Assembly: GCF_020860125.1 (NCBI RefSeq)
Contig: NZ_JAJBUX010000064.1
Span: forward strand, 1 to 39,528
Reading direction: 5' to 3'
DNA: 39,528 nucleotides
Source: Cloacibacillus sp.
Lineage (GTDB): Bacteria; Synergistota; Synergistia; Synergistales; Synergistaceae
Shown: piece by piece, positions 33,077-39,528 of the stretch
Layout of the letters: each line of letters begins with the position of its first letter
Numbering within the stretch: position 1 is the stretch's first letter
Notes under the pieces: generated by a model
The model's database searches: none
What the model was told of the DNA's origin: nothing
The model's input: the letters and a program-made list of their open reading frames with translations, nothing else
Made by a program: the position numbers and the translations under genes

Positions 33077-34204
33077 CTATTCGGCGGCCTCTTTCTCGAA
33101 TACACCGGCTACCTCTTTAAGGCCGTCGATTATCTTTATATGCTGCGGGCAGGCCTGTTCACACTGTCCGCACTCCACGCACTCAGAGGCCTTGCGGCGC
33201 GTCTTGGTGATATTCGCGTAATAGACACCCTGTGTGGAGAATATCCCCGCCTTCGACTGTTTCTCGGCGTTATAGAGCGCGAAATATTCCGGTATCGGGA
33301 TGCCCATCGGACAGCCCTCGACACAGTAGCGGCAGGCGGTGCACTGTATTGCCTTGGACTCGGCAATGGTCTTCTTCGCGCTCTCAAGTATCGCCTCTTC
33401 ATCCGGCGAGAGCGGCTTGAAGTCTTCCATATAGCCGACATTGTCAAGAAGCTGCGCCATATCGGACATGCCGCTGAGCACCACCATGACGCCCTCCAGC
33501 CCCGCCGCGAAACGCACCGCCCAGGAGGCGGCGGACATCTCTGGGGCGCAGCCTTTAAAGATCGCCTCCACATTCTCCGGAATCTCCGCGAGCGCGCCGC
33601 CCTTTACGGGCTCCATCACGACGACGGGCTTCCCATGCCTGCGGGCGGTCTCATAACATTTACGCGACTGGATGCTCTCGTTGTCCCAGTCGAGGTAGTT
33701 GAGCTGGAGCTGGACGAACTCCGTCTCGGGATGCTCTGTGAGCACGCGTTCCAGCAGTTCGGCGTCGTCGTGGTAGGAGAAGCCGATATGTTTTATCAGT
33801 CCCTGCTCCTTCATCTTTTTTATGAAGGCGAAGCTGTCGAATCGCTTCACCTTCTCGTAATTTTGAACGTTGATATTGTGCAGAAGATAGTAGTCGAAAT
33901 AGTCCACACCGCAATTCTTAAGCTGCTCGCCGAATATCCGCTCCTGGTCTCCCTCATTCTCGAGGGCCATCAGCGGCATCTTCGTCGCCACCGTGAAGGC
34001 TTCGCGCGGATGGCGCTCCACAAGCACCTCACGCAGCGCCGCTTCGCTCGTATAGTCGTGGTACATATAGGCGGTGTCAAAATAGGTGAAGCCCCTCTCG
34101 AGGAAGACATCCACCATCTTCTTCAGCATCTCTTTGTCGATGCTCCTAACGTCGTCCTTATCGGTCAGCGGAAGGCGCATAAATCCAAAGCCCAGTTTTT
34201 TCAT
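33077..34204 (-). CDS. Aldo/keto reductase with C-terminal 4Fe-4S ferredoxin domain
   Basis: 375 residues. The aldo/keto reductase barrel (about 1-270) starts with GFGFMRLPLTD and has FDTAYMYHDY (catalytic Asp and Tyr), ATKMPL (Lys) and YYLLHN (His position). The C-terminal 85 residues carry two cysteine clusters, CTACRYCVEGCPMGI and CVECGQCEQACPQHI, for two 4Fe-4S centres. This fusion is common in anaerobes and probably couples carbonyl reduction to ferredoxin-like electron transfer. A TTGACA box lies upstream but without the shared dyad. It is next to the exported flavodoxin gene, though not under an operator of that class. Confidence 0.95.
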   Translation of the reverse strand: MKKLGFGFMRLPLTDKDDVRSIDKEMLKKMVDVFLERGFTYFDTAYMYHDYTSEAALREVLVERHPREAFTVATKMPLMALENEGDQERIFGEQLKNCGVDYFDYYLLHNINVQNYEKVKRFDSFAFIKKMKEQGLIKHIGFSYHDDAELLERVLTEHPETEFVQLQLNYLDWDNESIQSRKCYETARRHGKPVVVMEPVKGGALAEIPENVEAIFKGCAPEMSAASWAVRFAAGLEGVMVVLSGMSDMAQLLDNVGYMEDFKPLSPDEEAILESAKKTIAESKAIQCTACRYCVEGCPMGIPIPEYFALYNAEKQSKAGIFSTQGVYYANITKTRRKASECVECGQCEQACPQHIKIIDGLKEVAGVFEKEAAE

Positions 34205-34293
34205 CTTTTATCCGTTCCTTCCATAAAAATGTCCATTATATAGTACCACCGCCGGGCGTCGTATTGTCAACCGCGGCGCCCATGATGAGCGGC

Positions 34294-34863
34294 CTATTTA
34301 AGTATCCCGATCTCCCTCAGCCAGTTCTCGATATCACGCTGCGCGTTTTTCACACTGCCGCCGCGGATCGCCGTCGGGTCAAGTATATCCGACTTAGGGC
34401 AGAGCCGTTTCAGGTCGCCGCCGCTGCGGCCGACGCCGCTTCCCTCGTGCGTAACCAGCTCCGCGATCTTCTTGCCGGAGAGGTCGTTCGCCTCAAGCAG
34501 CATCATCACGGGAGTCGGCATCGTTCCCCACCAGTTAGGATGGGCGACGATGACCATGTCGTAGGAGCCGAGGTCCGGCAGTTTCGAGACCTTAAGCGCG
34601 GGGCGCGCGTTGTCGTTAAGCTCCCGCTTCGCCTGTTCCGTCGTCGCGCGGTACTCCTTTGGATAGGCGTTCACCGTCTCGATCTCAAAGATGTCGCCGC
34701 CAGTCAGCTGGCGTATCTGATTCGCCGCTTCACGTGTGTTGCCGCTCCAAGAGAAGCAGACGATCAGGGGCTTCCTGCCCGCGAGCGCGGAGGCCGCCTC
34801 ACCGTAAGCCACAAAACCAAAGAGCACCGCCATTGTCAAAGCCATTGAAAATGCAGTCTTCAT
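34294..34863 (-). CDS. Exported flavodoxin-like protein
   Basis: 189 residues. A signal peptide (MKTAFSMALTMAVLFGF, cleavage near GEA-AS) precedes a flavodoxin domain with IVCFSWSGNTREAA (phosphate loop of FMN, about 35-48), VIVAHPNWWGTMPTPVMMLL (aromatic residue over the flavin) and FVTHEGSG-like VTHEGSGVGRSGGD. It would carry FMN outside the cytoplasm, an uncommon place for flavodoxin. The start follows AGGAGGAAATATC. It is driven from MerR-type operator H, 56 nt upstream. A second such protein is encoded at 36973-37569 under operator J; the two share the LREIG(I/V)(L/V)K ending. Confidence 0.92.
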   Translation of the reverse strand: MKTAFSMALTMAVLFGFVAYGEAASALAGRKPLIVCFSWSGNTREAANQIRQLTGGDIFEIETVNAYPKEYRATTEQAKRELNDNARPALKVSKLPDLGSYDMVIVAHPNWWGTMPTPVMMLLEANDLSGKKIAELVTHEGSGVGRSGGDLKRLCPKSDILDPTAIRGGSVKNAQRDIENWLREIGILK

Positions 34864-34918
34864 GATATTTCCTCCTGAATTTTTATATTATTAGACAAAT
34901 TCTTTTCCAAGCGGTAAC

Positions 34919-34949
34919 AGAATAGCCCTTTGAGCTGGCTCTAAGTCAA
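34919..34949 (-). promoter_or_regulatory. MerR-type promoter/operator H of exported flavodoxin 1
   Basis: On the minus strand: -35 TTGACT (34944-34949), 19-bp spacer with TAGAGCCAGCTCAAAG, -10 TATTCT (34919-34924), and an A/T-rich upstream stretch. Confidence 0.85.
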
Positions 34950-35002
34950 GGCTATTTTTATAAATTTTACAAAGACTTGCGGGATATATTTGCCTGACAT
35001 AT

Positions 35003-35050
35003 AAAACGCCCCGCCTTCGCATCCGGAAAAAAGAGGGGGGAGGGCGGGGC
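35003..35050 (-). terminator. Probable terminator after the cupin gene
   Basis: On the minus strand GCCCCGCC pairs with GGCGGGGC across a 27-nt loop, followed by GTTTTAT. Confidence 0.55.
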
Positions 35051-35075
35051 CGGTAAACTCGGTTCCGTGGGGCCG

Positions 35076-35540
35076 TTATTTCAGCCTGTTATATTCCGCC
35101 TCATCCACCGGCTCAAGCCATTCGGCAGGGCCGGCCTGACAATTCGTCTCGACCGAAAGGTGGGCGAACCAGCTGTCGCGCGCCGCGCCGTGCCAGTGCT
35201 TCACATTCGCGGGGATAGCCACGACGTCGCCCGCGCGCAGACCGCGCGCCTCTTTTCCCCATTCGCAGTACCAGCCGCGCCCTCCCGTGACCAGCAGTAT
35301 CTGGCCTCCGGGATGGCGGTGCCAGTTGTTGCGGCATCCGGGCTCGAATGTCACGTTGCCGATGGGGCAGTTGAAATCATTGCCGCCCGGAACCAGCATC
35401 TCCAGATAGGCCTGCCCGATAAAATTCTTCGCAAATACCTCCGGCAGAGGGCCGCCTTTGGGAAATACCGCGCCGCCGCCGAGATCGCCGTTCTCATCAT
35501 TCATTATTTTTTCCGCCAACTCTGTACGCCTCCAATCCAT
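35076..35540 (-). CDS. Cupin-domain protein
   Basis: 154 residues from ATG 35540, which has GAGG 9 nt upstream; ATGs at 35561 and 35549 lack good spacing. The two cupin motifs are clear: CRNNWHRHPGGQILLVTGG (HxH...Q metal ligands, about 72-90) and IPANVKHWHGAA (His ligand, about 110-121). Single-domain cupins of this type often accompany carboxymuconolactone-decarboxylase proteins, flavodoxins and aldo/keto reductases, all of which occur in this window. Its enzymatic role is unknown. It follows the alcohol dehydrogenase by 115 nt with an intercistronic hairpin and is probably cotranscribed from operator I. Confidence 0.9.
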   Translation of the reverse strand: MDWRRTELAEKIMNDENGDLGGGAVFPKGGPLPEVFAKNFIGQAYLEMLVPGGNDFNCPIGNVTFEPGCRNNWHRHPGGQILLVTGGRGWYCEWGKEARGLRAGDVVAIPANVKHWHGAARDSWFAHLSVETNCQAGPAEWLEPVDEAEYNRLK

Positions 35541-35577
35541 CTTTACCATCCTCAATCCCATCGCGGGCCGCGCCGCC

Positions 35578-35607
35578 GAAATGCTCCCCTCCTACGGAGA
35601 GCATTTC
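35578..35607 (-). other. Intercistronic hairpin between dehydrogenase and cupin
   Basis: GAAATGCTC pairs perfectly with GAGCATTTC across 12 nt. No U-run follows on the minus strand, so it may stabilise or partially terminate the transcript. Confidence 0.55.
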
Positions 35608-35655
35608 ATTCGCGGGCGGTCTTCAGGGAAAGGAAAATTTGGTTCCTGGATAATT

Positions 35656-36825
35656 TTATTTATACGAAGCCGCGTAAATCGCCACGCAGTCCTCTATGCT
35701 GAGCGGTTCCCTGTCACACTGAAAGAGGAAACCCATCGTATCCATCGCGTTATGCGCGAGCTTCTCAAAATCCTCCGGCTTGATGCCGTAGTCGGACATC
35801 TTAAGCTCCGCCACGCCGCACTCCTCCTGCAGTTTCGTCAGCGCCTTTATAAAATCCATCGGCTCGGAGGCCGCCGTCATCCCCATCGCCTTCGCCATGC
35901 GGATAAAGCGCTCGTCGCAGATGTGCCTGTCGATGAAGTGCCTGTAATAGGCCCGGCTTATCATGATCAGCCCGGCGCCGTGCGGCAGTTCCTGATGATA
36001 GGCCGACATCGCGTGTTCCAGCGAATGCTCGCTTGCGCAGCTGCCGACGCACATCACAAAGCCAGAGGCGTAATTTCCGAAGGCGACGTGCTCGCGCGCC
36101 TTGAGATCCTTGCCGTCGCGCACGGCGCGCGTCAGATAACGGCTCACATTCTCGATCGCCGCGAGCGCGAACATATCGCTCATGAGATTCGCCGTCCCCG
36201 CGATATAGGCCTCCACACTGTGGAAGAGCGCGTCGAAGCCCTGATAGGCGGTGAACTTCGGCGGCACGGAGACCATCAGCTCCGGGTCTACGACGGCCAG
36301 CACAGGGAAGAGCGCATCGTCGAGGATCGCGCTTTTTTCGTGCATCTCCTCGTTCGTGATGACGCCGCCCGAATCCGTCTCGGAACCGGTGCCGGCGGTC
36401 GTCGTGACGGCCACGATCGGCAGCGGCCTGTTCACAAGCGGACGGCCCAGGCCGCTGCCGGAGTGGATATAGTCCCAGAGGTCTCCCTCGTTCACCGCCA
36501 TCGCGGCGATGCCCTTCGAGGCATCCATCGGGCTGCCGCCGCCGAGCGCGACGATAAAATCACAGCCGTTCTCACGCGCCGCCGCGGCTCCCGCCATCAC
36601 GGTCGAATGCAGCGGATTAGGTTCCACCCTGTCAAAGAGCGCCCACTCCACACCCGCAAGCTTCAGCTCGTTCTCCAGCCGCGCTAGATAGCCGTTGGCC
36701 TTCGTCGACTTTCCGTTTGAGATGATGATCAGCGCCTTTTTCCCCGGCAGCCTCTGTTCATGTAATTTGTTCAGCATCCCCGCTCCGAAAAGCGTCTTTG
36801 TCGGTACATACATTGTAAAGCTCAT
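35656..36825 (-). CDS. Iron-containing alcohol dehydrogenase (YqhD/BdhA-like)
   Basis: 389 residues from ATG 36825 (CGGAGGATATAAAG upstream); the frame opens further upstream but overlaps the promoter. VALGGGSPMDASKG (about 88-101, NAD(P) binding), TTTAGTGSETDSGGV (about 134-148) and the metal-ligand stretches GFDALFHSVEAY and EHSLEHAMSAYH are hallmarks of group III iron dehydrogenases. It probably reduces aldehydes or ketones to alcohols in the cytoplasm. Cofactor preference cannot be decided. It heads a pair with the cupin gene and starts about 55 nt from the -10 box of MerR-type operator I; aldehyde-responsive control would parallel B. subtilis AdhR and its alcohol dehydrogenase. Confidence 0.95.
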   Translation of the reverse strand: MSFTMYVPTKTLFGAGMLNKLHEQRLPGKKALIIISNGKSTKANGYLARLENELKLAGVEWALFDRVEPNPLHSTVMAGAAAARENGCDFIVALGGGSPMDASKGIAAMAVNEGDLWDYIHSGSGLGRPLVNRPLPIVAVTTTAGTGSETDSGGVITNEEMHEKSAILDDALFPVLAVVDPELMVSVPPKFTAYQGFDALFHSVEAYIAGTANLMSDMFALAAIENVSRYLTRAVRDGKDLKAREHVAFGNYASGFVMCVGSCASEHSLEHAMSAYHQELPHGAGLIMISRAYYRHFIDRHICDERFIRMAKAMGMTAASEPMDFIKALTKLQEECGVAELKMSDYGIKPEDFEKLAHNAMDTMGFLFQCDREPLSIEDCVAIYAASYK

Positions 36826-36876
36826 CTTTATATCCTCCGTTTTGCAAAAAATTATTTCTTTTACCCTATACACTAT

Positions 36877-36907
36877 AGACTAGCACTTGGAGCTGACTCT
36901 AGGTCAA
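36877..36907 (-). promoter_or_regulatory. MerR-type promoter/operator I of the dehydrogenase-cupin pair
   Basis: On the minus strand: -35 TTGACC (36902-36907), 19-bp spacer with TAGAGTCAGCTCCAAG, -10 TAGTCT (36877-36882). Confidence 0.85.
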
Positions 36908-36972
36908 TGGAAAAAGACATAACTTTAAAATTTTTTCGTCGTCCCCGCCGGCATCATCCGCGCGGAAACGTT

Positions 36973-37569
36973 TTATTTCACTACGCCGATCTCCCTCAGC
37001 CACGCCGGCACGTCGCCGACTGGATTTCCCGGGTCCTTGCAGTCCACCGCGATCCCCTTGAGGACCTTCGCGCCCGTGGCAAGTTTCGCCGTCTCCGCGG
37101 CGACTTCGCCTCCGCCATATCCTCCGTGAGTGCAGAACGGCACGACCTCTTTGCCGCGAAGGTCATGCGAAGCGAGGAAGCTTCTGACCGGCGGGGCCAT
37201 TTTGAACCACCACACGGGGGTCCCCACGAAGACGACGTCATAAGAACGGATGTCCGAGACCTTAGTGCTGATCGGCGCGCGGTAATCTACGGCGTTTTCT
37301 TCCTGCGCCTGACGCACCACCTCGTCGTATGCGCCCTGGTAGGGTTTTACTGGCTTTATCTCCACGATGTTGCCGCCGGCGAGTTCATGTATCCGTCGAG
37401 CCACTTTCCTGGTATTACCGTCTTTGGAATATGAATAGTAGACGACCAGCACCCGCTTTCCCTTATCCCCCGCCGCCGCGTTTGCGGCGCCGCAAAAGAC
37501 CGCGGCATTCAGCGCGAAGAACAAAAGAGCCATGCAGGCCGCGGCAAAAAAATATTTTTTGATGTTCAT
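36973..37569 (-). CDS. Exported flavodoxin-like protein
   Basis: 198 residues from ATG 37569 (AGAGGTG 6 nt upstream). A signal peptide (MNIKKYFFAAACMALLFFAL, cleavage near ANA-AA) precedes a flavodoxin domain with VLVVYYSYSKDGNTRKVA (FMN phosphate loop), VFVGTPVWWFKMAPPVRSFL (Trp over the flavin) and PFCTHGGYGGGEV. Like the protein at 34294-34863 it should carry FMN outside the cytoplasm. The two are clearly related but diverged, so the duplication is old or they came separately. It is driven from MerR-type operator J, about 95 nt upstream. Possible partners are the membrane FMN/4Fe-4S protein and other exported members of the set (inference). Confidence 0.92.
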   Translation of the reverse strand: MNIKKYFFAAACMALLFFALNAAVFCGAANAAAGDKGKRVLVVYYSYSKDGNTRKVARRIHELAGGNIVEIKPVKPYQGAYDEVVRQAQEENAVDYRAPISTKVSDIRSYDVVFVGTPVWWFKMAPPVRSFLASHDLRGKEVVPFCTHGGYGGGEVAAETAKLATGAKVLKGIAVDCKDPGNPVGDVPAWLREIGVVK

Positions 37570-37663
37570 AACATTCACCTCTATATGTAATTTATACGCG
37601 GACGCCGCCGATATCTTCGCTAACGCCCGCCCGCCATTTCGTTAAGAAACCGTCGCGAGGGTA

Positions 37664-37694
37664 AGTCTATCCTTTAGAGCGGACTCCAAGTCAA
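37664..37694 (-). promoter_or_regulatory. MerR-type promoter/operator J of exported flavodoxin 2
   Basis: On the minus strand: -35 TTGACT (37689-37694), 19-bp spacer with TGGAGTCCGCTCTAAAG, -10 TAGACT (37664-37669). Confidence 0.85.
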
Positions 37695-37795
37695 GCCTCT
37701 ATGCTTAAATATCCGGTGATCTTTTTTCCAGTAAAATAAGTGATTAAAAAAACAGCCTTTGTGTTTTGCGCGAGCCGCTTTGTATTCCCGTCAGG

Positions 37796-37829
37796 CAATA
37801 AAAAAGAGGCCGGTCAATAGACCTGCCTC
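37796..37829 (-). terminator. Terminator hairpin of array unit 4
   Basis: On the minus strand GAGGCAGGTC pairs with GACCGGCCTC except one A-G mismatch, followed by TTTTTTATT. Confidence 0.8.
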
Positions 37830-37915
37830 ATGAGGGTTTCTTTAAGAATGGTGCCGGATAGCCAGGGAGCCAAAATCTTTGATTTTGCGCGAGTCGGCTA
37901 GTCCTTGCGTTGGGT

Positions 37916-37947
37916 AATAAAAAGAGGCCAGTCAATGGACTAGCCTC
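37916..37947 (-). terminator. Terminator hairpin of array unit 3
   Basis: On the minus strand GAGGCTAGTC pairs with GACTGGCCTC (one T-G pair), followed by TTTTTATT. Confidence 0.82.
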
Positions 37948-38037
37948 ATGAGGGTTTCTTAAATATGGTGCCGGAAAAGCAGCGAGCCAAAACGCCGTAC
38001 CTGCGTTTTGTGCGAGTCGCTTTGCATTAGCGCCGGG

Positions 38038-38071
38038 TAATAAAAAAGAGGCCGGTCAAATGACCTGCCTC
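38038..38071 (-). terminator. Terminator hairpin of array unit 2
   Basis: On the minus strand GAGGCAGGTC pairs with GACCGGCCTC except one mismatch, followed by TTTTTTATTA. Confidence 0.82.
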
Positions 38072-38157
38072 ATGAGGGTTTCTTTAAATATGGTGCCGGA
38101 TAGCCAGGGAGCCAAAATCTTTGATTTTGCGCGAGTCGGCTAGTCCTTGCGTTGGGT

Positions 38158-38189
38158 AATAAAAAGAGGCCAGTCGATAGACTAGCCTC
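38158..38189 (-). terminator. Terminator hairpin of array unit 1, first after tRNA-Leu
   Basis: On the minus strand GAGGCTAGTC pairs with GACTGGCCTC (one T-G pair), followed by TTTTTATTA. It lies about 18 nt after the CCA end and should end the tRNA transcript. Confidence 0.87.
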
Positions 38190-38207
38190 ACGAGGGTTTC
38201 TGTAAAA

Positions 38208-38292
38208 TGGTGCCGGAGACGAGAATTGAACTCGTACGGGTTGCCCCACACGCCCCTCAAACGTGCGTGTCTACCATTTCCACCACCCCGGC
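38208..38292 (-). tRNA. tRNA-Leu (anticodon GAG)
   Basis: 85 nt including an encoded CCA. The acceptor stem GCCGGGG pairs with CTCCGGC (one G-T), the D arm contains GGTAGAC, the anticodon stem CACGT/GCGTG holds the loop TTGAGGG with anticodon GAG (reads CTC and CTT), and the T arm is GAGTTCAATTC-like. A class II variable arm (GGGGCAACCC) is present, as expected for leucine. Confidence 0.96.
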
Positions 38293-38306
38293 GCTCAACG
38301 TGGGAA

Positions 38307-38335
38307 AGTATATAAAAAAATCACTGTTTAGTCAA
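38307..38335 (-). promoter_or_regulatory. Sigma-70 promoter of tRNA-Leu
   Basis: On the minus strand: -35 TTGACT (38330-38335), 17-bp spacer, -10 TATACT (38307-38312), 15 nt before the tRNA 5' end. The 17-bp spacer sets it apart from the MerR-type sites. Confidence 0.87.
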
Positions 38336-38384
38336 GCCTTTTCACGAAAATTCATGGTTTTATTTTCGTTATGGACGTAATCGC

Positions 38385-39110
38385 CTATATAGATTTGCAC
38401 ACCGATCTGTACATTAATTTCGTCAGATCCGTTATATCAAAGACTGGCAGCCCCGTCGCAAGGCGGATATCTTCGGCATAAGGCGGCATATTAGTGCATT
38501 CAAGAACGATAGCGCGTACATCAGGATTTTCCCTGCACATTCCGCGCGCCGCGGAGATATGATCGGCACGCGCACCCTCTACGTCCAACTCATGGAGATT
38601 TTCGCGTATCGGCTTCGCAAAGTGCTCGGAATTTTCCATTCCACAGACGACCTTTGGAATATTCTCAATCCCTGCGCCCTTAAAATGGCGCTCCGTCAGC
38701 GCGCCGCTGTTAAAGGTCATGATCCCCACCTTACAGGAGACTGGCAGCATCGAATATACAAGCGGGACCATTAACAGTGCGGAGGTAAAAATCGGGACAG
38801 AAAGCGCCTCCGCCATTTCGCGCTGAAAGACAGCCAGAAAACCGCAGCTCGTAGTTACCGCCTTCGCTCCCTGAACGATGAGTTCCCGCGCGCCGTCGAT
38901 AAAGGGCGCAAGTAGCGCCGGGTCTCCGTCTTCAACCACTCTTGCGACAGAGGCGCCTTTCACGACTTTATAGAGGACGGGGAAGTCCCATGTGAGCGCG
39001 TTGCCGATATCGCCTGGAATCCTCGGAAAATCCGTATCAAGCATCAGTATCCCCAGAGAAAATCCGTAGATATTTCTTCCGCCGCGGGCCGTTCCCCTGT
39101 ACCTCTCCAT
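38385..39110 (-). CDS. Aspartate/glutamate racemase superfamily protein
   Basis: 241 residues. The two catalytic cysteines of the superfamily are visible in AVTTSCGFLAVFQ (about 84-96) and VLECTNMPPYAEDI (about 204-217), each in its half of the pseudo-symmetric fold. It probably racemises or isomerises an amino acid, hydantoin or related acid without cofactor in the cytoplasm; the exact substrate is not readable. The start at 39110 has GAGGATTAAG upstream. It follows the 2Fe-2S protein gene by 1 nt, so it belongs to an operon reaching beyond the window, consistent with amino-acid catabolism using D- or L-specific dehydrogenases. Confidence 0.88.
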   Translation of the reverse strand: MERYRGTARGGRNIYGFSLGILMLDTDFPRIPGDIGNALTWDFPVLYKVVKGASVARVVEDGDPALLAPFIDGARELIVQGAKAVTTSCGFLAVFQREMAEALSVPIFTSALLMVPLVYSMLPVSCKVGIMTFNSGALTERHFKGAGIENIPKVVCGMENSEHFAKPIRENLHELDVEGARADHISAARGMCRENPDVRAIVLECTNMPPYAEDIRLATGLPVFDITDLTKLMYRSVCKSI

Positions 39111-39111
39111 C

Positions 39112-39378
39112 TTAATCCTCCTCTGCGAAGAGCCCTATCTTTATCGGTTTCACGGGCGGGCGGATAGTTCCCGGCGATACTTCGCCCATCGGAGTCCCCG
39201 TCGATCTCGCAATCTCTTTGAGTATGATATCGCGGCAGCCGCGTCCCTGGCATGGCCCCATGCCGACGCGGAGGATGCGCTTCAATTCGTCAAATTCGGT
39301 GTAGCCCGCCGCGATCCATTTGCGGATCTCGTCGATCTCTATCTCTTCACAGCGGCATATCACATTTACTTTCGCCAT
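39112..39378 (-). CDS. BFD-like 2Fe-2S subunit of an amino-acid-type oxidoreductase
   Basis: 88 residues. CRCEEIEIDEI at the N-terminus and MGPCQGRGCRDII (about 40-52) give the four cysteines of a bacterioferritin-associated-ferredoxin-type 2Fe-2S fold, in the form found as a small subunit of FAD-dependent dehydrogenases for proline, hydroxyproline or other amino acids. It should pass electrons between flavin subunits in the cytoplasm. The start at 39378 follows AGGAGTGC. The stop of the upstream gene is 1 nt before it, and the racemase gene begins 1 nt after it, so all three are cotranscribed. Confidence 0.9.
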   Translation of the reverse strand: MAKVNVICRCEEIEIDEIRKWIAAGYTEFDELKRILRVGMGPCQGRGCRDIILKEIARSTGTPMGEVSPGTIRPPVKPIKIGLFAEED

Positions 39379-39379
39379 T

Positions 39380-39528
39380 TCAGCACTCCTCCTTCTGCGC
39401 GGCGCCCTGTTCGCGCACGGCGCGGACTTCCAGGTCTTCCTCCGGGCGCAAGCGTGCGGGCACGTTTACCGCGATCGCGCGTATTTGATCGGCCATCTCT
39501 TTCGGTATGACGACGCTGACCACGTAGG
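39380..39528 (-). CDS. C-terminal fragment of a gene cut by the window end
   Basis: The last 48 codons of a minus-strand frame ending in TGA at 39380-39382; the visible part starts YVVSVVIPKEMADQIRAIAV and ends QKEEC. It is too short to name. Its position directly before a BFD-like 2Fe-2S gene makes another enzyme or subunit of the same pathway likely. Confidence 0.7.
   Translation of the reverse strand, partial: YVVSVVIPKEMADQIRAIAVNVPARLRPEEDLEVRAVREQGAAQKEEC

Larger units (their letters stand above)
37738..38217 (-). repeat. Tandem array of tRNA-3'-end / terminator / hairpin units downstream of tRNA-Leu
   Basis: TGGTGCCGGA, the complement of the tRNA-Leu 3' end, occurs at 37849, 37966, 38091 and, in the gene itself, 38208; spacings are 117, 125 and 117 bp. 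Read on the minus strand each unit is tRNA end, a terminator hairpin with U-run, then a spacer hairpin. Units alternate between two subtypes, so there is also a 242-bp higher-order period. Spacer stems covary: AAAATC/GATTTT, AAAACGC/GCGTTTT and, in a degenerate outermost copy (about 37745-37795), AAAACA/TGTTTT. Confidence 0.92.

Noticed and set aside
34215..34270. TTGACA upstream of the aldo/keto reductase as an eleventh shared operator.
   Set aside because: The -35 box is good, but the spacer lacks the TRGAG / CTCYA dyad.
37738..38217. Regularly spaced repeats that could suggest a CRISPR array.
   Set aside because: The units are 117-125 bp, the spacers are related to each other, and each contains a terminator and a tRNA end; no cas genes are present.

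Overview
The window looks like a piece of chromosome from an anaerobic, high-GC bacterium. The gene set would suit a Synergistota member of the Cloacibacillus/Synergistes type: nickel-pincer (Lar) genes, many MerR regulators, Fe-S and flavin redox proteins, and an amino-acid racemase beside a 2Fe-2S oxidoreductase subunit. This assignment is inference only; there is no rRNA gene to confirm it.

Layout. 1-5.0 kb: two large signalling genes on the minus strand, a hybrid histidine kinase broken by an in-frame TAG and a GGDEF-EAL protein. 5.3-6.4 kb: a fluoride riboswitch with crcB, convergent with a LysE-type exporter. 6.4-8.0 kb: no confident large gene, but stacked long hairpins, a 34-codon ORF and two orphan back-to-back MerR-type promoters. 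8.0-11.0 kb: a LysR regulator, a MerR gene broken by TAA, an intact MerR gene and a permease. 11.1-16.5 kb: a minus-strand operon cbiM-cbiQ-cbiO-larE-larB-larC for nickel uptake and nickel-pincer cofactor synthesis, with two unusual lesions. 16.5-23.8 kb: flavin/Fe-S and exported redox proteins, three regulators, and a lower-GC pair (hypothetical plus ASCH). 23.9-32.5 kb: YitT, an Eis-like acetyltransferase, nitroreductase, a two-component system, MerR, AraC, MATE and a tautomerase broken by TGA. 32.5-37.7 kb: GNAT, aldo/keto reductase, two exported flavodoxins, and a cupin with an iron alcohol dehydrogenase. 37.7-38.3 kb: tRNA-Leu(GAG) followed by a tandem array of tRNA-3'-end/terminator/hairpin units. 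38.4-39.5 kb: racemase and 2Fe-2S subunit, cut by the window end.

The strongest system-level signal is a set of ten promoters between 7.3 and 37.7 kb sharing one architecture: a -35 box TTGACY (one has TTGCGT), exactly 19 bp of spacer filled by a dyad of the form TRGAGYNNRCTCYAAG, then a -10 box. This is the signature of MerR-family activation by DNA distortion. The promoters precede the permease, the nickel/lar operon, a signal-peptide DUF362 protein, a signal-peptide carboxymuconolactone-decarboxylase protein with an AdhR-like MerR gene, a membrane FMN-binding/4Fe-4S protein, two signal-peptide flavodoxins and an alcohol dehydrogenase-cupin pair; two more have no intact gene. The best candidate regulator is the MerR at 20.4-20.7 kb, which has the FIKCMR cysteine motif of AdhR/NmlR-type sensors. 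I infer a local, largely envelope-directed redox/electrophile regulon that has taken in the nickel-pincer pathway.

Three genes carry single in-frame nonsense codons without frameshifts, LarE has tyrosine where the sacrificial cysteine is expected, and one merR has ATA where an ATG is expected. The region is therefore either decaying or contains base-call errors; raw reads would decide.
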